Positions 1 through 10,269 of a stretch of DNA of 64,000 nucleotides are shown piece by piece. Source of the DNA: Cenococcum geophilum 1.58 (lineage: Eukaryota; Ascomycota; Dothideomycetes; Gloniales; Gloniaceae). A program made the translations under genes and the position numbers. The stretch spans positions 4,192,130 through 4,256,129 of the forward strand of contig KV748177.1 of assembly GCA_001692895.1 (NCBI GenBank). The letters are read 5' to 3'. The stretch's first letter is position 1; the number at the start of each line of letters is the position of its first letter. Under the pieces are notes generated by a model that saw only the letters and a list, made by a program, of their open reading frames with translations, ran no database searches and had not been told where the DNA came from.

Positions 1-1728
1 CTCGCAGGCATATCCAACGATGAACGGCTCGAGTCATTGAAGCTGATGCGATGGATATGTTTCGCACTCAGACCACTGTCCTTGCGAGAAATGCGGCACG
101 CGATGGTTGTTGATCCAAATACGTCATACATCACGCTCCGAGAATGCTTGGATACTGATTCTTACGTGGCAACCGATGAAGACATGAAGATGCGAATTCT
201 CGATCTATCGAAAGGGCTCGCTGAGATCCGGGTGCACAAGGGACATGATTTCGTCCAATTTGTCCATGAATCCGTTAAAGATTTTCTCGTTCAAGATGGC
301 CTACAACGCCTGGAAGGTAACGGTCTTGGTAGTACTATTGGTAGAGCGAACCTGCAGCTCGCTTGGACCTGCATACGATATTTCAGCATGGACGAGATCG
401 TTTCCGTGGAGAAGGATGATCTCGGCAGATACTACCCGGCGGCTGCTGCTCAACAGATCGTTTCTACGTATCCCCTGATACATTATGCAACAGTATCATG
501 GGTCCCGCATGCTGTGCAGGTAGGGGAGCAGCAGGCGTTTCAAGAGGACCTGTTCCGACTATTATGCCAGTTCCATGGGTCGTGCGAGTACCGAATGAGG
601 CAGTGGACTCAATTGTACCACGATTTTGACCGTTGGCCAGCCTCCGGTCCTGCCCGAGGTATGACGATTTTGCACATTATTGCAATACATGGGCTCTGCT
701 ATGTTTTATCTATATTCCTTAATTTAGAACACAACACGGCGGACGCAAAGGACGGCAATGGCCGGACGCCGCTAGCGTGGGCGGCAGCGAGAGGTCATGA
801 GACGGTGGTAAAGCTGCTAGTAGAGCGAGGCGACATCGAAGCCGACTCAAAGGACAATAGCGGCCGGACACCGCTGTCGTGGGCGGCAGAGGGAGGGCAT
901 GAGGCGGTAGTAAAGCTGCTAGTAGAGCGAGACGATGTTAAAGCCGACTTAAAGGGCAATGGCGGCTGGACACCGCTGTCGCGGGCGGCAGGGTATGGGC
1001 ACGAGGCGGTAGTGAGGCTGCTAGTAGAGCGGGACGACGTCGAAGCCGACTCAAAGGACAATAGCGGCCGGACACCGCTGTCGTGGGCGGCAGCTAGAGG
1101 GCACGAGGCGGTGGTAAAGCTGCTAGTAGAGCGGGACGACATCAAAGCCGACTTAAAGGACAATAGCGGCCGGACACCGCTATCGTGGATGGCAGAGGGA
1201 GGGCATGAGGCGGTAGTAAAGCTGCTAGTAGAGCGGGACGACGTTAAAGCCGACTCAAAGGACAATGGCGGCTGGACACCACTGTCGCGGGCGGCAGTGT
1301 ATGGGCACGAGGTGGTGGTAAAGCTGCTAGTAGAGCGGGACGACGTTAAAGCCGACTTAAAGGACAATGACGGCCGGACACCGCTGTCGCTGGCGGCAGA
1401 GTATGGGGGCGAGGCGGTAGTGAGGCTGCTAGTAGAGCGGGACGACGTCGAAGCCGACCCAAGGGATAATAACGGCCGGACACCGCTGTCGTGGGCAGCA
1501 AAGGAAGGGTGTGAGGGGGTGGTAAAGCTGCTAGTAGAGCGGGACGACGTTGAAGCCGACTCGAAGGACAATGACGGCCGAACACCGCTGTCGTGGGCAG
1601 TAGAGGAATGGTGTGAGGCGGTGGTAAAGCTGCTAGTAGAGCGGGACGACGTCGAAGCCGACTCAAAGGACAACGGCGGCCGGACACCGCTGTCGTGGGC
1701 TGTCGTGGGCAGCAGAGGAAGGGTGTGA
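1..1728 (+). CDS. NLR-type (NACHT/ankyrin) protein, C-terminal part; runs off the left edge
   Basis: The frame is open from base 1, so the start and the NACHT ATPase domain lie outside the window. The first residues (ERLESLKLMRWICFALRPLS, then LREMRHAM) match the winged-helix segment that follows NACHT in fungal STAND/NLR proteins. About 130 residues of linker follow (FVHESVKDFL is typical of the family). From about residue 235, counted from the first Met at 37, there are near-identical 34-residue ankyrin repeats with the core GRTPLSWAA..GHEAVVKLL. Nine full repeats are readable and a tenth is cut off at TGA 1726-1728. Such proteins are intracellular receptors used in fungal non-self recognition. 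The stop is caused by a 10-bp tandem duplication at 1691-1710 (+1 shift). Three more repeats continue in another frame to 2101. The gene is therefore truncated, a null allele, or contains an assembly error. The family call is firm; the ligand is unknown. Confidence 0.85.
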   Translation, partial: LAGISNDERLESLKLMRWICFALRPLSLREMRHAMVVDPNTSYITLRECLDTDSYVATDEDMKMRILDLSKGLAEIRVHKGHDFVQFVHESVKDFLVQDGLQRLEGNGLGSTIGRANLQLAWTCIRYFSMDEIVSVEKDDLGRYYPAAAAQQIVSTYPLIHYATVSWVPHAVQVGEQQAFQEDLFRLLCQFHGSCEYRMRQWTQLYHDFDRWPASGPARGMTILHIIAIHGLCYVLSIFLNLEHNTADAKDGNGRTPLAWAAARGHETVVKLLVERGDIEADSKDNSGRTPLSWAAEGGHEAVVKLLVERDDVKADLKGNGGWTPLSRAAGYGHEAVVRLLVERDDVEADSKDNSGRTPLSWAAARGHEAVVKLLVERDDIKADLKDNSGRTPLSWMAEGGHEAVVKLLVERDDVKADSKDNGGWTPLSRAAVYGHEVVVKLLVERDDVKADLKDNDGRTPLSLAAEYGGEAVVRLLVERDDVEADPRDNNGRTPLSWAAKEGCEGVVKLLVERDDVEADSKDNDGRTPLSWAVEEWCEAVVKLLVERDDVEADSKDNGGRTPLSWAVVGSRGRV

Positions 1729-2064
1729 GGCGGTGGTAAAGCTGCTAGTAGAGCGGGACGACGTCGAAGCCGACTCAAAGGACAATAACGGCCGGACACC
1801 GCTGTCGTGGGCAGTAGAGAAAGGGCATAAGGCGGTGGTAAAGCTGCTAGTAGAGCGGGACGACGTTAAAGCCGACTCAAAGGACAATGACGGCCGGACA
1901 CCGCTGTCGTGGGCGGCAGCGTATGGGCACGAGGCGGTAGTGAGGCTGCTAGTAGAGCGGGAAGACGTCGAAGCCGACTCAAAGGACTGGTACGACCAGA
2001 CACCGCTGTCGTGGGCAGCAGAGGGAGAGCATGAGGCGGTAGTGAAGCTGCTGAGGGAATCAGC
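739..2064 (+). repeat. 102-bp tandem repeats encoding ankyrin repeats (13 units)
   Basis: The TPL codons recur at exactly 102 bp (766, 868 and so on). Units are nearly identical at the DNA level; most differences are single bases. A higher-order pattern is visible: units 2-3 (AAEGGH, then the GWTPLSR variant) recur as units 5-6, which suggests duplication in three-unit blocks. Confidence 0.9.
1691..1710 (+). repeat. 10-bp tandem duplication (TGTCGTGGGC x2) causing a frameshift
   Basis: TGTCGTGGGC occurs at 1691-1700 and again at 1701-1710. The other ankyrin units have a single copy at this point (CTGTCGTGGGCAGC). The extra 10 bases shift the reading frame and create TGA at 1726-1728. Confidence 0.95.
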
Positions 2065-2101
2065 TGGCCTTCCAGTCCGTACACCGCCCAATACATTTTG
2101 A
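1729..2101 (+). pseudogene. Out-of-frame 3' remainder of the ankyrin-repeat array
   Basis: This frame reads VVKLLVERDDVEADSKDN and then three further GRTPLSWA-type repeats. It ends ESAGLPVRTPPNTF at TGA 2099-2101. It lies one base out of frame with the upstream receptor. If one copy of the 10-bp duplication at 1691-1710 is ignored, the two frames join and the array has 13 repeats. It is probably not translated alone, because no start context or promoter is visible. It is listed separately because the sequence as given cannot express it from the receptor frame. Confidence 0.8.
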
Positions 2102-2536
2102 TAGGCATATGATGAATTAAAAACGGTGTGGGCTCGTAAAACCGAAGTCATGTGTTTCTTGGATATGGGGCTTTTATTCCTGTTAGCGCTGGAATTAAGT
2201 AGAAGTTGAAAATTCTGAGTGTTGTCTTACGAGTACATTTCTGAGAGTTTGTCCCCTACTCTATTATTGATCGAACTGGTGCAGTGAATGCTTTTTAGAA
2301 ACTAGAAATCATTTAACCCGTTTTGGATTATCTTAAGAGAGAATTGAATAGAGTTAATGCCAAACAACCCGGAGAAAAAGAGTGAGTCCAGAGGCTATAG
2401 CACATCATTATAAGCCCAACCCGGCCAATTAAAAGAACTGATCCGCCATCGCGAACCCTCCAAAAAAGCACAAGGGATATAAAGCTCTCTCCGACCCAAC
2501 CGCAAAAACGACCTCACCTACCCCCAACCCTACCCC
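2102..2536. other. Intergenic, NLR 3' end to hemerythrin-like 3' end
   Basis: The two flanking genes are convergent, so this holds two 3' ends. I see no gene, repeat or RNA in it. Confidence 0.6.
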
Positions 2537-3539
2537 CTACTCCCCCAACGCATACAACTCCCTCGGCATCCCATTCCCATCACAGCTCGCAAACCGCCAC
2601 CACCCCTGATGCCACCACCCGCCAACCCTAACCAACAACGTCCGTATCAGCGCCGGCATCGGCGGCCAGTCCTTCCACATCCCGTCCTCGGCCGTGCGGT
2701 CGAAGTTCAGGAACAGGAACGGCACTACGTCCGCGTACCCCGCGCTGCTGACGGTCTGCTTGCCCCACGCCTTGAAGACGGGCCCCGCGGCGGGGAAGTC
2801 GCCGAAGGCGGCGAGGGCGGCGATGGTCGCGATTTCGGAGTGGAAGTGTGCGGAGAAGGGGGCGCTGAATTCGTCCATTATGCTAAGTAGGGTGGGGCCC
2901 GAGAAGGCGGAGGGGGAGGGGAGGGTCGTGAGGTAGGTGTTGAATTTGGCGAGGCCGGGGAGCATGGCTTCTGGAGCTGGTGTTAGCGGGCCTGGGGTTT
3001 GTGTGGTGGGGAAGGGGGCGGGAGGCGTACCGTGCTCCTCGTGCGTCTTCGCCCATACGTCCTTGTCCTCTTTCCCGAGCACCTCGAGTACTTTGGGGAA
3101 CAGATTCGCCTCCTCGTCGTCGTGGTGGTGCTTTACGAACTTGTACCATGTGAGGCAGTAGCCGATGAAATCTGCGTAGTCGGCCGGCTTGACGTGCGGC
3201 GCTTGCAGGTAGATAGAGTTATAGCCGCGGAGCGCCGAGTTATGGAGGAGCGCCATGTGCGTTGCGCCCTTCGTGAAGGTGTCATCCTGCCATGTTCCAA
3301 GTTGTGAGCTGCTATTGCGGTGGTGCTGGGCTTTTTGGATAGCTGTCTGGAGCTCCGCCGACCTTCTTCGGCTCAAACATTGGTGTCGTCACCAGCTTCA
3401 ACGGGCCATCTGCCCACGGCTTCCCCGGCGTCGGAGCTTTCTGCGTCGCCATGAGCGTGCTTTGCGAGTATTCCGAATAGAAGAATCCAATGACCAAGCC
3501 TAAGATGGGGATGAGGTATGAGAGCTTCAGGCCAAGCAT
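2537..3539 (-). CDS. Hemerythrin-like (HHE cation-binding) protein with N-terminal membrane anchor
   Basis: Three exons: 3539-3363, 3286-3031 and 2976-2537 (or 2970-2537), giving 290 or 288 aa. Intron 1 (3287-3362) starts GTCGGC, an atypical donor, but it is phase-correct and joins MFEPKK to DDTFTKGATHMALLHN. Intron 2 starts at 3030 (GTACGC), has a GCTAAC branch point, and ends at CAG 2977 or CAG 2971; both acceptors keep the frame, so the intron is easily missed. The N-terminus has one hydrophobic segment (SYLIPILGLVIGFF), a probable signal anchor. The domain shows the His/Glu iron ligands expected of hemerythrins: MALLHN, then KHHHDDEE, HEEH, and HFHSEI. Fungal members probably bind a di-iron centre; the substrate is unknown. 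The start is the Met at 3539, just before the hydrophobic segment. An in-frame Met at 3629 is possible but would put a Cys/Pro-rich stretch ahead of the anchor. Confidence 0.82.
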
Positions 3540-3967
3540 GGTGGCAGCAGGGCGGGGGAGCTCAAAAATAAAGGGCACTGAATGGCCCAAGAGAGCCAGG
3601 TTCCTTGTACATTCTGGGAGGCAGCCCACAGCACTGGTAACGTTGTCATTGGAGCTGTTGGCAGGGTTGCGAGCATCAGATCAGTGTCTGGTGACGTTTT
3701 AGGCGGTAATGCTGAGTAATGCCATGGTATCCGGAGTTGCTCCTCATGTCATGACAGGTCTTGATAGGTATACACCCTGCCAATACACCAATAGTACTTC
3801 GTAGATCCTTGAGGTTCGAGAGTGACAGAAACAGACTAATTAATTTCTACGCTTCTAGCACAGCAGAATAACTTGGTATCACTAAAAAGCCCCGGAACAG
3901 AAAAAGCCTGTTTCCTCAATACCACAACGCCAAAACACCACGCTATCAGCAGGAATAATGCCACGGA
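3540..3967. other. Intergenic: upstream region of the hemerythrin-like gene
   Basis: Two minus-strand genes face the same way; this holds the promoter of one and the 3' end of the acyltransferase. No further gene is seen. Confidence 0.55.
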
Positions 3968-6400
3968 TCAAATATCCTTCTTTCCCGGCTCACTTCCGGG
4001 AGTCGTGGCACCACTTCCCATCTCCCATCCATCAGTGCCACTGCTTCTCCGCCTATGGCTTCTTTCCTCCATTGCGCCCCTAATCTTCTTGCTGACCTCG
4101 TCAAACCCTTCCTTCGAATCAATCGTACTGAATGCTTTGAGAGGGAGGCCACCGGCGCCGGAAAGCCCATCTCCGACCGAGCTTGTCCTACTTCGACTCT
4201 TGTTTGGCGTGCCAGGTCGTGTTGAGTAGAATTCAGCCCGACCCAGGTCCTTGAAAGATTCGTTCCGCGGAAGGATCCCAGACGCGGTTGATCCGCCACC
4301 AATGCTAGACGGAGCATTCTCTCCTGTTGGTGATGTGGGCATCGAGTCGATGGAATATGTTTCGCTCCGTCTACGGCCGCTTGGGGTTCGAGGCGGAGAA
4401 ATACTATCATCGCGGAATGGATCCGTGATTATGCGAGCAGAGTCGAAGTCTGGGAACATCTCGGGACCAAGCGTGTTTATTGCGTCCGTGACTTGAGCTG
4501 CAAGCTCTGCGCGTGTAGCTCGGAGTTTGACAAGGGTATTGTTCGATGATGGAATCAACAAATAAATGAGCGGTGGTAGAGATTTCGCAATATCCATGCC
4601 AATCTCACCGAATCGGAGTGCCGCGTAAGTGATGGTAGGGAAGATAATACACTGGATTAGTACGAGGACTTTGAGTGGTAGCCATTCGGGAACGTAGCCC
4701 TGAATGCGATTGTGGTGGCACCAGTAGGTGAACAGAATGATCCATGCTCCGTAAGTCAATGGGGCAACCACCATGGAGACAAGAAGTTTCCAGGTGGCCA
4801 TGACGTCTCTTGCCTGAATCTTGACTGTCGAAGCCGCCAGAGCCTCTCTTGATTTCTTGATAGAAATGACCTTCCCGCATACGAATACTGCACCGAATAG
4901 TACGAGTCCGGGTATCACTAGGATGGACAACACAGCCAATTTACCCAGCCTATATATCAGGGTAAATATGACCTTGATAATTGAGAACTTTGCGTATTCA
5001 ACTTGGTGGTCTCGGATATTCAATGCCATTAGCCGCTTGTTGTATGCTAATACGGACTTTTTCAAACTAATGATGCGAGGGTCGTCTTTGTATCTTGTGT
5101 ATCCCTGGACTAACCGGCGGTTGAGTTCGACAACCATTGGAAGTGGAAGTTTCTTGCCCTTTGGGTTGTATAATCGGCGGACGGCTTGAATCAACTGATT
5201 CAGATGATGAGTATAGTGTGGCTGGTGTATGAATTCATGCGACTTACCAACAAAGTCTCGTAGTCTGGGCTTGTAACTGTGACAGCAACGAGAGAATTGT
5301 AAATTATCTCCAACATTGAGCCAATTGCATCGCGTCTCTCTCCCGATTTGAAGCGTTCGACGAGCTCAGGAGAAACTTCCACAGGAGTTCCGAACTCGAT
5401 GACTGCCCGTGATCGGAATTTGTGGGCATGGAAATAGTTCATGCCCACTGGGACTATTTTCAACCCACAGCTTGGATCTTTCGCGAGGGCTCCCAGAGCC
5501 ATGATAGCCACGCCAGCTGATTAACATAATTAGCTTAATTGTGCAAGAAAGGAACAAGTCATGCTACGGTACCTTTGAGAGGTAGAAGCTCTGGACGGTC
5601 ATGACTACCACCTTCGGGGAATATTCCGATGCATCCGCCTTGACTCAGTGTGTCAAAGACGGCGTCGTACACCTCCGTCTGGTCAACCTTGGGAGCAACT
5701 TTGAAAGTTACACCTTCAAATCCCGGCGCAGGGCCATTACGAATCTCAGAGCCATCTCTCTCGAACTTTCCGTCGTCGCTGATATCATCGCGACCAGTCA
5801 TTTGTCGCAAGGGGATGCTACCCTTGAAAGGACGTTTCAAGCGAATCTCCTCCGGTCCATTGATTGCTTGAACCTCAGCGCTGGCCGCTAGATTGTTGAC
5901 TGATGGGAGAACCAGGAGACCTCCCACTTGAAAATATTTATTTTCGAAATTTGTGTCCACGCCACGAACGAGACACGGGTCGTTCACCGGGTCTGGAAGG
6001 TATATTATCCCTTTACCAGGCTTTGTACTATCCAGGGCTCTCCCGACTGGTAGTGAACCCGCTCGCTTTGCCATCCAACCGATAAATCTTCGCTTCATGG
6101 ACTTTTCAGCGATGAGGAAATGGATTCGACGTTCAGCTTCTTTACGAACTACGCGCATAAGGATCAAGGGATCGACGAACTATGACAAGAATCAACTTTT
6201 GTTTCCGTGAACGCACGTTTTAGTCCACGTACCTGATTTGCGTGCGGAGCACAAACGAACAGTACTGGCCCATCCTTGGGAATCTTCCATGAGCTTCGTG
6301 GATGTACCTCCCGGAAGAACAGGTCTACGAGCACCGAAAACATCCATAGCAGTGCGTCGTAGACATATGGATTCATATACCCAAGTTTCGGTTTCGCCAT
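3968..6400 (-). CDS. SCT1: Glycerol-3-phosphate O-acyltransferase, Sct1/Gpt2 type
   Basis: Four exons (6400-6233, 6179-5573, 5516-5248, 5194-3968) give 756 aa. The introns are 53, 56 and 53 bp with donors GTACGT, GTACCG and GTAAGT. The enzyme makes lysophosphatidic acid from glycerol-3-phosphate and acyl-CoA (or dihydroxyacetone phosphate in some homologues), the first step of phospholipid and storage-lipid synthesis, in the ER membrane. PlsC-family blocks are in order: HANQFVDP (residues 53-60) for catalysis, GSIPLRQMTGRDD, IFPEGGSHD (about 242-250) and IVPVGMNYFH. Each junction restores a conserved motif (HANQ|FVDP, LPLK|AGVAIMALGA). After the catalytic domain come three hydrophobic membrane segments. 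The C-terminal tail is rich in Ser, Thr and Arg and looks disordered, as in yeast Sct1/Gpt2, where the tail is phosphorylated. SCT1 and GPT2 are paralogues in yeast; I cannot tell which one this matches better. Confidence 0.93.
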
Positions 6401-7507
6401 TCCGCCGATGGACGCGTTTTAGCTGCCGTGCTTCAATATAATGTGCGGTAAGGTGGTTGGGAGGTCTGCTGGTTGGATTATCGGGGTATGTGTCCTCAGT
6501 CGGACTATTCGTATTGTATTCCTGCCTGGACGCGTAAAGTTAGGAACACTCTGACCGGAACGACAATTGAAAGCTTGAGCGCCACGAAGCTACTGGAACT
6601 CACCGGAGCGGAGTTTGAAGGTTTGGTTGTGTATGGTAGCTCCGTGATGTCTGGTGATCAGGGAATGGTATGAATATTAAGTTTTTGAGGTACGCGGCGC
6701 TGGCTTGGTGGTTTTATCACGATAAAAACCTAGTTTCGGTGAGTTAAAGAGGTACAGCGGGAAGAAGTTGGTTTAAGGTAAGCCTGGTGGATATCTGATG
6801 CTCAACAAAGTAACAGAGGAGCTCAGGTATGTGGAAGGAGTAGCGGTCCCACCGGAAGACGGCGCTCAACGATGCAAGAGAAGCATTACTGTTAGAGCGG
6901 GGGGTGGAGAAGCTGGGGGAACCTTCCATTGATTGGACCAAGCGACAGCAGAACGCCATCATCGTGCCCTCGGTGGCAACCCCTCATGAGCCACCTTCAA
7001 CCAAGAAAGAAGGACGAGATTCAGGACAGAAGGCGTCGCGCAAAAGGCGTCAGTCACTTCGCCAGTTACTCCTGAAGTTAGACAAATATGTAACAATATG
7101 TAGCCAAGAACGGAGGAAATGTGCGTCGACGTAACCGGATAAGATTGTCAAGCCCTGCCAGTATCACAAGCCAAAACCGTTGAGCCGTTCGCGGCTCTCT
7201 ATGTAAAACGGGTGTTTGTTGAGCATAGCTTCACAAGCAACCACGCAATAGTTATTGTATAGAGTATCTGTTCTATTAGAAGAGATTCAAAAGCACCCAA
7301 AGTCTGTATATTTTACATCTAACACCAATTGCTGACTCCGCGCTATGCTGTCCCATGTTATTCCATAATAGCCCTCCAACGCCACAGATGCTATATGTAC
7401 ATTAACGGGGGTGACCGCCTGCTTTGCGGTCGTTGATAAAGGCAGTCAGTAATGAAAAAAAAACTTTTGAACACCTATCGTGAGATATGGAACCAGTCCA
7501 GTTCCGA
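6401..7507. other. Intergenic between acyltransferase and GH76 gene
   Basis: This is the upstream region of the acyltransferase and the 3' flank of the mannosidase gene. A short inverted repeat (GACCGC/GCGGTC, about 7411-7429) lies near the mannosidase 3' end. Small open frames here have no family resemblance and no splice partners. Confidence 0.5.
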
Positions 7508-9009
7508 CTACCAGAGTCCTGCAAGAACAGCACCAAATGCGGCGCTAGCCAAGAGCCTACTTCCAGTGCTCACCACACCTGGTGCTATATTCGGTGTCGT
7601 GTTCGGCGTTTGGAGTTCTGCAGTTATAGACCTCGCTGGGAGGTTGATGGTGGTAATGGCAGTAGATTTGGCAAGATGAGCATTCGCCAGTGTGCCTGGA
7701 GCACCAGCGTTTGCGACCAGGAGGGCCTGAGTAACTTCGAGGGCGCTAAGCTGCTGTCCGATGCCGCTGCTGCCGTCCCACGCGCCCGTGTACCACTTAC
7801 TGCCGCAAGTCACGCTGTCTTTGCCACCCGAACAGGATGTCGCAGCTGCAGCCGCTGATTTGCTGAGGAGTGTGTTGATTGAGGCTGCTGTATAAGGAGC
7901 CAAGACTGCAGTCTTCGCGAGAAAGCGCGCAAGGTAAGCTTTGAAACTTTGCTGATCGGTATTGCAGGTACCGACAGTCTCGCACGCAGCTTCAAACATA
8001 ACATCGGTGGCGTTAGGGTAGGGTGAGAAGAACACAGCGCTTCTATCGAGCAGTCCGGACGTTCGTTTCTGCCATAGCGAGGATCCATTGGTGTAGTTGT
8101 AAAGTGTCGCTGTTCCATGAAGGAAGATGCCCACTCCATAGCTCCATTGCATATGATTGATTTGTGAGCAGTTGAGAGTATCGTCAGAGCCATCAAAGAC
8201 TTCGTAAATACTGCTGATTAAACCAATTCGCTCACACCAGTCCCATGTCTTTTCTGCCCAATCCACGTATGTTTGGTTTCCAGTGTAGCGAGCCAGACGC
8301 GCAGCAAGCGCAAAGAATCCTCCATTTGAAATGCTGTTTTTGTAGTCGTATCCGTATGAATTTTCTGGGAATATTTGCCATTTTAGGCCGCCATTGCAGG
8401 AGGTAAGATCCCAGCGTGCAGCCATGCTGTCAAAGGCGGCTTTTGCCACGTCAAGATATTGTGGTTGATTCTGGGGCGGGCTGGGGTATTCATATTCGAG
8501 TGCGGACATGAGTGCGAGGGCCCAGAAGGCTTGATCATCATTTCCCTAGAAACACATTAGCTCCACTATTTATAATAATGGTACAAGTTCTTATTTGGCA
8601 TACCTCATCTCCTCGGTGCGCAGGAACCATAAGATCCGCATTTGGTCCAAAATTGGCAATCAGCGCCTGTATGGTGGTATTGACGTAGCTCGAGTCGTTG
8701 GTGTATGCCCAATAGTCAACTAAGCCTCCCCATACAGCGCCTGCCTCCCACCAGTAGTATGGTGCGGGTAGGTTCCCTATTTTCGTAGCCGGTGTATCAG
8801 TTTGGTTGTTGGTGTAGTATGTCATCATGTTATACGCATATGTCGCGGCAGCATTGCGAATAGATGCTAACAAGCTGTCAGTACCAACCCCTAAGATTTA
8901 AGTCTGAGGGTGTAGTCGTACCTTCATCATTCACGTTCAGCGATATACAGGAGGCAAAGGGGAGAGTTGCTGAGACAGCAAGCGCTGTCATCCGCCAGTC
9001 GAATTTCAT
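7508..9009 (-). CDS. GH76 endo-1,6-alpha-mannosidase, GPI-anchored (Dfg5/Dcw1 type)
   Basis: Three exons (9009-8922, 8866-8604, 8545-7508) give 462 aa. The enzyme belongs to glycoside hydrolase family 76, which acts on alpha-1,6-mannan and is thought to link GPI-proteins to the cell wall in yeasts (Dfg5/Dcw1). Residues 1-20 form a signal peptide (MKFDWRMTALAVSATLPFAS). The family's paired catalytic aspartates lie in GNDDQAFWALALMSALEYE (Asp about 120 and 121), created exactly at the second splice junction. The C-terminus ends in a hydrophobic tail after small residues (STGSRLLASAAFGAVLAGLW), a GPI-attachment signal. The 5' intron was set at 8867-8921 because only that acceptor, 11-12 nt after a TACTGAC branch point, keeps the frame; nearer AGs give a stop. 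Intron 2 (8546-8603) has a GCTAAT branch point. The protein is secreted and wall- or membrane-bound. Confidence 0.92.
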
Positions 9010-10269
9010 TGTGGAACAGTGTCGCGGTATAACGGTAGGAGAGAGTTACGGAGGAAGACATGATGGGCGAGAGAGGCCGGTGATAAAGTAAATGGGGCAG
9101 CTACGGATACATTCCTTCACCCATCTAGCGCGATTAAGTAAATTATGTAGGGGATAACAATGGGTGTGCAGTAATTGTCTTGTGGATTGAACAAGGGCTT
9201 TGGGCGCGGTTTGTTTCTCCCCAGTCCCACTGAGGGGTAGCTATTGTTGCACCACTAGAGGAATCCATTAAACAAAAACCCATGATTGGCGGCTGTCGTC
9301 GGATGCCAGGGGTACAAACACCTTTTTCTCAGCCTCAGGCGGTGTTTAGTGTATCAGAATCAGAAAGGGGAAGGTGAGATGTTCGTAGGTGGTTGTTTCA
9401 AGATGCCCCATCCGCTTAAGAAACATGACAGCGCTGGGCGGAAGCGTGTCAGCCACCCGTTTTGGGCGGCTCCGTCGCACACTGACCTTTTATCCTTTTA
9501 GATTTCTAAAGCCATCCCCTATTGTCCGTGGGAGCGCTTTCAGATCCAATTCGTCAAGGTTTACGGATACCTTAGGGAAGCTCGTATCTAAGGGTTAAAA
9601 TATGGACATCTCCTACAATTCAAAACTTGGCACTTGGTCTATTCACGTCCTATTTCAACAGCGCTAGACTGTTCACCGGTCATCGTGTGCAAGGTAGCAT
9701 CTTCATACTATCGAGGCGCCGATAGCTCCACTTTTGTCGATTAACCCTTCTTGCTCAAACCTCCATGGATATCCTCGGTCAGTCTACAGTAGCCTACGAC
9801 AATTGCAGTAAAATCGATAAAAACCCCGGCTTAATCTCGAATATATACAAGTTCCTTTATGTACCTTGCTCTACAAGTCCCGAAAAGCTTGTATCAGCCA
9901 ATAGAATTATACCCTGCATAAACCGATTTTCAATCCCGATCCAAAATATTTGCCTAGATTACCTAATCCCTGAATCCTCAGGCGAGGATCAGAGTGTTGA
10001 ACCGTACTCACTTCGCGTCCCACTCCGGCGAACTGTAGCCTCGTATCGGCTTATCAAACCCTCGTAAGCGGGAAAGCAATAAAAGAGAAGACAGTTGACT
10101 TGACAATTGTTGAGAACAAAGCTCGCTGGGACGTAACCATTATTGCTACAGGAAGGAAAAACACCTACGCGCCGGGCTATGAATGCTTGCTAAGTCTTGT
10201 TGAGAATACAGATTGCCGAAGATGATACAATAAGAACAGTCAAAAAGAAGCGGATATCATAAATCACTC
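9010..10269. other. Intergenic, about 1.26 kb
   Basis: This holds the promoter of the GH76 gene. A 100-codon open frame at 9765-10067 (+) has no recognisable domain and no splice partners, so I do not call it a gene. I see no repeat. Confidence 0.5.

Noticed and set aside
795-1799. Long minus-strand open frames opposite the ankyrin array (also 1,346-1,687, 1,663-2,151, 1,866-2,108)
   Set aside because: They are antisense shadows created by the 102-bp repeat; the sense strand has the clear ankyrin motif.
9765-10067. 100-codon open frame between the GH76 and membrane-protein genes
   Set aside because: No family resemblance, no splice partners, and composition like intergenic DNA.
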